A stretch of 60,000 nucleotides of DNA, taken from Symsagittifera roscoffensis (Eukaryota > Xenacoelomorpha > Acoela > Convolutidae). Position 1 is the stretch's first letter; every line of letters starts with the position of its first letter. This document shows, piece by piece, positions 53,771-60,000 of the stretch. The notes beneath the pieces are model-generated. The model was not told the origin of the DNA and searched no databases. It saw only the letters and a list, made by a program, of their open reading frames with translations. Location of the stretch: positions 52,470,312-52,530,311 of the forward strand of contig NC_087066.1 in assembly GCF_963678635.1 (NCBI RefSeq), in the 5' to 3' direction. Both the position numbers and the translations under genes were made by a program.

Positions 53771-53980
53771 GATAAACAATTTACCATATTTTGACAGATC
53801 AAAGTATATCTGACCATATGAAAGCATCAACTATTTCTAGTTTGAATTCGGAAAAAAACATTCTGTATTATTTGATGATCAACAATTTACCATATTTTGA
53901 CAGATTAAAATATATCTGACCATATAAAAGCATCAACTATTTCCAGTTTAAATTCCGAAAAAAAAACCTTTTTGTATTAT
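53771..53980. repeat. ~106-bp tandem duplication
   Basis: Two units (53771-53874 and 53877-53980) share CAATTTACCATATTTTGACA, then ATATCTGACCATAT and GCATCAACTATTTC, with scattered differences. Confidence 0.8.
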
Positions 53981-54109
53981 TTGGTTTAAGAATTCAGGCT
54001 GAAGTACGTTATACACAAAATCTCAAAATTTATAGACACATTTTTGCATGTATTTATTTCCAAAAAAAAATTTTTTCAGCTTGAAAGTGGCATTGCTATT
54101 AAAATCAGA

Positions 54110-54640
54110 ACAAGACTGCTCGCATCAGGGCAAAACCCCTGAATGTTCCGACTGCGTTTTAAAGTCTATGGAGCAGTAATAACTTGAAAAAAAAATTAAA
54201 TGTAAAAAATAATAAAAAGAAATAAATTTAAAGAATTGAGACTCTGTGAAAATCATCTGAAAATCATCCCCCTACATCCATGTAAAATATAAATTGATAA
54301 TTTTGGCTACTAGTAACATGTCAATTTTGGCAATTAAGCTTCCTTAAACCAACTTGGAAAAGTTTCTAAGACGGATTAAATCTCCGCTCACGCGTTAATA
54401 GCGCGAAGGATATCGCGCGTTGATTGTCCCAAATTGGCCAAAATAGCAATCCTTAAATCACCATAACTTTATCAAAAATGATCGCAGGTAAAATATCTTT
54501 TCAAATTTAGGCTCAGTACAGCAATACCCTTCAAATGATTAAAAGTTTCGTCAAAAATTTCCAGTTAAAAAGTTCAAACTTTTCTGGAGAAAAAAAAACC
54601 ACCTCGAGATCAAATATTCCGTCACTTTCTTCGAAGACGA
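54110..54640 (-). repeat. Dispersed repeat R1, copy 5
   Basis: Starts ACAAGACTGCTCGCATC and continues with all the R1 blocks (TGAATGTTCCGACTGC, 'ggattaaatctccgctcacgc', 'gcgttgattgtcccaaattggcc'). The end near 54630 is slightly degraded. Confidence 0.75.
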
Positions 54641-55019
54641 AAAAAAATTTCCCTGAAGCTTGGATTGTTCCCTTCAGGATTTGTTTGTAGAAATGTAACA
54701 TTTCTTATCATGTTTGGAATTTGTAAGATAAGTTTTTTGTCTGTATTGAGGTGTAAAAATGGTCTTTTTCGAGTGGGGATTTCAACCCGGGTAGTTTATT
54801 GATTAACTTTTATACTGCTTATATTTTTGACGGTCTGAAATAAAAAAAAAGTAACTGAAATTAAAACTAACTGAGTTTGTTTTTACTAGCATTTACTGCC
54901 TAACTTTTTTCTGATTATTTTAATGCAAAAAACCAATTTATAGACTGGTTAAGATATGCGACCTATTTGCGCTCTTAACAACTTGGTGTAAAAGGTGGCA
55001 TCTAACTATGGTCTTTTTA

Positions 55020-56170
55020 ATGCATGGTGTGAAAACTATGATCGCGTAAAAAATTTCTGAGCTAATCACGATTGACCACACACTTCAAAAAATGAATAAA
55101 AAACAAAGAAAAAGAAAAAAATATATATTTCTTTCTATTTTCTTGCACAAAAATTTAAATTTTTTTCAGAGAACCTTCTTGTCAATTAAAAGCTAAAAGA
55201 AACATCAAAAACTAGTTATATTTATTTAAAAAATCAATTTCCATGTTACGAGAGTTACTCCATTACGGTACTCGCATGAAAATAGGTTAGATTTCCATAA
55301 TTTCCAACCCGTTTTTCTCAACAATGGATAAACTTTCTAAGTTTTTTTTTTCGTTCGGATTACGGCTAAAAAGATTCAATATGATGTATCAATCGACTCA
55401 TTCCAATGATTATTTATGGCCCGTGACGTTGCTTGAAAACAAAAAAAAAGGCAAAAAAAACTAAAACAAACCCAAATACAAAGTTCCTCGGTTTTCTCAA
55501 TGGTCGGAAGAAAAACAGAACAATTTCATATATATATATATATGCAGAATAAAATAGCACAAATTGTTCCCACCATAATTTTAAAGAAGATAAAAAATTA
55601 TTTATTAAGTGTTTTGAAATTAGTGCCGTTTTCAATGCTTTTTGTGATTTGAAACGTTTGATCGCGTAGAAATATATTGAAAAAAGCATGCATGATCACG
55701 AATCGAATATATGTCTTCAAAAAAGGAATAAAAAACAAACACAATGAAAAAATAAATAAATCAATTTCAAAAGATTTTTCAATTTTTTTTGCACAATAAA
55801 ATCAAAATTATCAAAAATTTTTAATAGCCAATTGAGCGCTAAATGAAACATCAGAACTAGTTTTTTTGCCGAAAAAGGTACAAAAAAAACTTTCATATTA
55901 CGAGCATTACTCGAACGCGCTACTCGCTCAAAATTGAACTTGATTTGAAAAACACTAGAACATTTTTTTTGAAAAAATCAAAGTCATTCGAATTGCGGCT
56001 TAAAAGGCTTCAATATGATATATCACTCGACCCATTCCGATGGTTGTTTGTGGCACGTGAGTTTGCATGGAAAACAAAAAAGACAAAAAGAACAAAAACA
56101 AACCCGAATACAATGCTCCTCCTTTTTTCAATGGTCGAATTAAAAACAACACAAATAAGTATAGAATCAA
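55020..56170. repeat. Two diverged ~0.55-kb tandem units (third part at 57215-57390)
   Basis: Units at about 55038-55530 and 55660-56160 share in order 'gatcgcgta', 'ggaataaaaaacaaa', 'aacatcagaactagt', 'ttacgagcattactc', 'ttcaatatgatatatcactcgac' and 'tttctcaatggtcg'. A third partial unit is at 57215-57390. The first two are separated by an (AT)n run at 55530-55544. Small frames on the minus strand in these units are shared because the DNA is, and are not taken as genes. Confidence 0.7.
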
Positions 56171-58315
56171 GGATAGCCGGTTACTGTGCAAGTAGCACAG
56201 AATGATCCGACCATAGTCTTAAGAACACAAAAAAAAAAAAAAAATTTTTTTCAAATTAGTTTAGTTTTTTTCTGAGTGATGTGATAAAGGGATCTGAACA
56301 TAAAACTAAAGTATTCGCAAGCTTTTTTGACAGTCATATTAAAATAAGCAAATTCGATAGCAGTTTTGGTCGAAAATGATTTTAAAAAATCTATCAAAAA
56401 AATCAGAAAAGTTTTCATTTTCAAATTTTTCTGCAGAAACTTTTGAATTTTTCTAAGTTTATAATTCCCATTATAACACAAAATCAAATTGAATAGAATT
56501 TAAAAAAATCAAGGCAGGCCTTGAAAACATTTATGATGCTATCAACTACTTATAGAACTGATCCAGAAAAGCATTCGATCCACATAAAGCATTCAATATC
56601 AATTTTGACAAAAAAAAACTATTTTTATCTCGAATTGTTTTTAAGACATATCTGACTTTTCCAAATTATTATTTTTTGTGTCAGCTCTGGTTATTAGGTA
56701 GCAAATGAAAATCTTTGAATCAAAGACAGAATAATCATCTGCCGACAATTTCAGTTCGGAGGTTTTAAAAAAACTTGTCAAACAAAAGCAAACCTATAAA
56801 TTCATGAATACTTTTGGCAAACTGCGTGACAAATTTTAATCAAATAACAGTTCGCTATAATTTTCTTTAAGAAAATATTTAAAAAACACCCTGCGTTTTA
56901 TTTTTCAGTCGACAATTAGAGGAGGCTGGTCAAACTTGTTTGCTAAGTGAAGAGTAAGAAGTAGAGAATAACAGTCGGCACTCTTTTTAAATGCGTGTTC
57001 GCCATCGTGATAGTCGTCATTGAAAATAATTTTCACCCAAAAACTTCCGTAAAACAAAAATTTCAGGGCTAAAATTAAGCATAAATAAGCTTTTGTAAGC
57101 CTTTTCGCTCGCTTTATTAGCAACTGAACTAAAAATAAAAAATTTTAAGCCAGTTTGCCAATAACTCGGAAAAATTTTGATAATGCTGCTTGGCTGAATG
57201 AAATTTAATTAGATGAAGTTTTGATGGTTATTTGTGGTTTCTGATGGTGCTTTTGATGATTATTTTGGTTTCCAACCCATTTTGATAGTTATTCGTGGTT
57301 CTTGATTTTGCATGGAAATTAACAAAAACTAAAACTCATACGAATACAAAGCTTCTCGCCATTTTCAATGGTCAGATCAAAAACAAAATTAGCATTCTCA
57401 AAAGACAAAAATTGTTGTAGCCAAACCACCCGATTCTAATTAAAACTTGCATGGCACTCAGAAGTAACATGTATCACGAGCCATATAGCAAAAAACTTTC
57501 GCTTAAAAAGAAAAATTCACAGCAACTTTTCGACTACAATTGAGTCATTTTGGTCACAATAGCAAAGTTTTTTGACACAAAAGCAAAGCTCAGACAGTTA
57601 TCTTAGTAGAAATTTTGAAGAAACCAAATAAGTTTGAATAACTTCCATAGCTCGTAGATTTGGGTATGATCACACTGGAAAAATTGAAAAACGAAATTTG
57701 GATACCGGCGGCTTATAACTGAAAAAAACTTAAACTTTTTTGTAGGCATCGAACAGGATTAAAATCTACCAAATTTTTAAAAAAAGAAAAAGGCAAGAAA
57801 AACTGGCAGTTTGAGCAACAATTATTTTGCAAACGCACCCAAGGAGAAAACGAACCGGCGAAGTAGAAAATTTTTTTTACAGGGTTCTTTTTGCTGGATC
57901 TTTTTCAACTATGAGAAACCTAGAAAAACTCGACTTTGAGCAAAGAATCCATTTATAAGACAAATAACGCAACGCAAAACCAAATTAATTCAAAGACCTC
58001 ATTTTTAGCTTTTTTTGTAAAAATAACTGAAACTTCAACTAACACCACAGATATACCTAACTCAACATATCCTGAAGAACTACACAACCGTAAACAAAAC
58101 TAATTGAAAACAAACTCTGACAAATTGACATCATCGACTCAGCACAAAAATTACCAACCGACAGTTAGGTCAACGATAGACAAAAAACAGTATATCTACC
58201 AACATTACAAGCAACGCAAAAAAATCCACCTTGATTTGTTTTACGCAGCTGATCGCACTTGAACTTCACAAAACGGCAGCAATTACAAATCACAGCTCAT
58301 CAAGTTTCGAACAAC
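56171..58315. other. Non-coding DNA
   Basis: AT-rich, many A runs, no conserved frame or recognisable RNA. The last ~45 bp (58270-58315) repeat at 59676-59721, directly beside the two reverse LTRs. Confidence 0.45.
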
Positions 58316-58700
58316 TGAGTTATGACCGGGCTTGGTCACTCATAGAGTAATTTCAGATAAGGTACACCGTCTGTTCGTCACGCTACCTTATTTTCGGCCG
58401 GTTAGATTCGTGCAACTTCTCAGTCTAATACCAATCTTAATCTTACTCTTATATCTCCTAGTCTCAATATATCTAGTGTATACTTGTATTTGCCAGTTAC
58501 ATATCCGGAACTATCTTGAAGGAGAACAACTGTCTTCTAAGTTATATTTATTTTGTGCTGTTGCTGAAACTATGAATAGTTTCAGCGTTACAATTAATTG
58601 TATGTGTTAGTTAGGGATCATGATTTGTTATTTAGAAATATTTTATAGAGATAGTTCTATCAATAATATAATTGGATAGAGAGTTATAGGTTTTAATGAC
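58316..58700 (-). repeat. LTR of the mini-element (inner copy)
   Basis: The end GTCATAACTCA is at 58316. The start is drifted, so the right border is approximate. Palindrome at 58561-58588 with arms TTGCTGAAACTAT and ATAGTTTCAGC. The block with TATAAGAG and TTGCACGAATCTA is present. Confidence 0.8.
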
Positions 58701-59721
58701 TTTTGTAGTGAAGGATGGATGGAGAGACTTATTGGTTTTTGGAGTAGTTCCCTTTTGAAGCAGTGACTGCATGAAGGAAGGAGGGGTGTAGTTGTCTTCG
58801 TAGAGAGAAGGAGAACAATTGTTCGTGTTCCAGAAGTGGGTCTCGTTTGTCCTAGATCGTCTTGAGTGATCGTGTCAAGATTCCAGATTGATGCAATGTT
58901 GTGTTGATTTCGTTAAGCTAGAGCGAGACTCAGTGCAAGATGGAGTTTGACTTCTTTTGTGAGAAACTTCAAGTGACTAGGATCGGTATGTGAAGTCACC
59001 ATCGAGGTGGCCATTGTTCTTCTTCAATGGCTTCCTTTTTTGCGATGTTGGGTCCATACTTCAAATCCTGTGAAGGTTGTGACTACGGCAACAAACCAAT
59101 TGATTTGAAATTACATGATCGGAATTTCATTGATTTCTCATCTACCTTTGCTGCTTGTTCATTTTGCTCTAAGAATTTTTTCACCTTGCATGTTTGAATC
59201 TATATCTTGTTAGTGAGATCAATTTTAGTTATGATATTCATTAGTTGTTTTGGAGAAGCGTATTGTTTAGTTTCGGTTATTTTAAAAAGTTGCTCATCCT
59301 GGAGCAACTTTTAGCAAAAATTGAGGATCGGGGTCGTAGCAAATGGTGGGCGCATGTACTTCGAGAGATGTCATTCTGGTGGGTTAGGCCGGAAGGAAGT
59401 GTAATTTTACCGTTTCTTTGAGCAGAGACTCTTTTTTTGTTCTATTTTATATTTTGATTTTATTTTTTCTCTCTACGTTTTCGGTTGTGTCATTTTATCA
59501 GAAGCAAAAATTTGTGTTTTAGGTTTTTTTTTGAGTTTTTAGTGTTTCAACTGGTTTCAATAAAACTTGAAGTGGGTTTAAAAGGAGAAATTTGTCCAGT
59601 TTTAGTCTGGGTTTAATCTCGTCTGAGTACCATGGGATTTTCTGATTCATGCGGTTGGTTTTCTTGTGTTTGTAAACATTCGTAGCAATTACAAATCACA
59701 GCACATCAATTTTCAAACAAC
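58701..59721 (-). other. 3'UTR-derived inner part of the mini-element
   Basis: Matches giant-element 3'UTR blocks in reverse: GGTGGGTTAGGCCGG near 59375 and the CCACCTCGATG block near 59005. No frame. Confidence 0.65.
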
Positions 59722-60000
59722 TGCGTTATGACCGGGCATGGTCACTCATAGAGTAATTTCAGATAAGGTACACCGTCTGTTCGTCACGCTCTCTGATCTT
59801 ATTTTCGGCCGGATAGGTCCGTGCAACTTCTTAGTCTAATACCAGTCTTAATCTTACTCTTATATCTCCTAGTCTCAATAGATCTAGTGTATACTGGTCT
59901 TTGCGAGTTAGATCTTGGAGTTCATCCAAAAGGAGAAGAACTGTAGTCTAAGATTTATTCAAACTGCTCTGGTGCTGAAACTACAAGTAGTTTCAGCAAT
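59722..60000 (-). repeat. LTR of the mini-element (outer copy, truncated by the window)
   Basis: The end GTCATAACGCA is at 59722. The palindrome (59972-59999) lies at the window edge, so the first ~110 bp of the LTR are outside. Closer to LTR0 than to the giant element's LTRs. Confidence 0.85.

Larger units (their letters stand above)
58316..60000 (-). mobile_element. Internally deleted mini-element, LTR - 3'UTR - LTR, cut by window end
   Basis: Read on the minus strand: LTR (60000-59722, starting outside the window), ~45 bp, then sequence matching only the 3' untranslated region of the giant element, then an LTR ending at 58316. All gag, pol and env genes are gone. The same 45 bp also follow the second LTR (58315-58271). 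This is again an LTR-spacer-LTR-spacer pattern. Confidence 0.7.

Noticed and set aside
55414-56205. Frames of 63-91 codons on both strands in the diverged tandem units
   Set aside because: They follow A-rich and T-rich tracts shared by the units; stop positions differ and no residue pattern is kept.
1-60000. CRISPR array or tandem tRNA/rRNA genes
   Set aside because: The tandem repeats have units of 10, 15-37, 106 or ~1500 bp without regular spacers, and no cloverleaf or rRNA core motif was seen.

Overview
The window is a stretch of AT-rich nuclear DNA from an invertebrate animal. Three things point there: a few GC-richer protein-coding exons with clean GT-AG borders and very long introns, a dense load of transposable elements, and one host gene that looks like the neuroendocrine chaperone 7B2, a metazoan protein. 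I cannot name the species. No rRNA, tRNA, CRISPR or bacterial-type operon is visible.

Host genes. One exon of a half-size ABC transporter (B family) lies on the minus strand at 776-898. A 7B2-like gene runs on the minus strand from about 51.88 kb down to 32.67 kb. Three of its exons (51132-51292, 33400-33663, 32673-32782) join in phase, and a signal-peptide exon lies at about 51.64-51.88 kb. The intron between the two exons at 51.1 and 33.7 kb is 17.5 kb long and holds a large retroelement. The last, C-terminal exons of 7B2 were not found.

Mobile DNA. The centrepiece is an 18.9-kb LTR retroelement at 8338-27234 (+) with 410-bp LTRs that differ at only 4 positions. It has a Ty3/gypsy-type Gag-PR-RT-RH-IN polyprotein, but also a set of extra genes that makes it look like a complex retrovirus. 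Its order is: LTR; a conserved 77-codon leader ORF; a ~0.9-kb repeated leader; ORF-A (155 aa); ORF-B (395 aa) in the same frame as Gag-Pol but separated by one TGA; Gag-Pol (2317 aa); a conserved non-coding block; two tiny hydrophobic ORFs; a ~390-codon open frame with no Met codon; a membrane glycoprotein (env) frame with three breaks; a further ~596-codon frame downstream of env (ORF-C, one TGA); a consensus 79-nt intron directly after its stop; a ~1.5-kb 3' untranslated region; LTR. A second, older copy lies in reverse at about 37040-50325 inside the 7B2 intron. It lacks its 3' end and carries deletions, frameshifts and small tandem duplications. Comparing the two copies shows which accessory frames are kept, namely the 77-aa ORF, ORF-A, ORF-B, the 62-aa membrane ORF, env and ORF-C.

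LTR-derived structures. At 2122-8337 four ~1.31-kb spacers alternate with LTRs (one full-length, three internally deleted) in a head-to-tail array whose fifth LTR position is occupied by the 5' LTR of the giant element. At 58316-60000 two reverse LTRs flank only the 3' untranslated part of the same kind of element, a mini-derivative that runs off the window. All full LTRs share a 28-bp palindrome whose arms covary.

The rest (27.2-32.6 kb, 34-37 kb, 52-58 kb) is intron or intergenic DNA with a dispersed ~0.53-kb repeat family, local duplications, simple repeats and no convincing genes.
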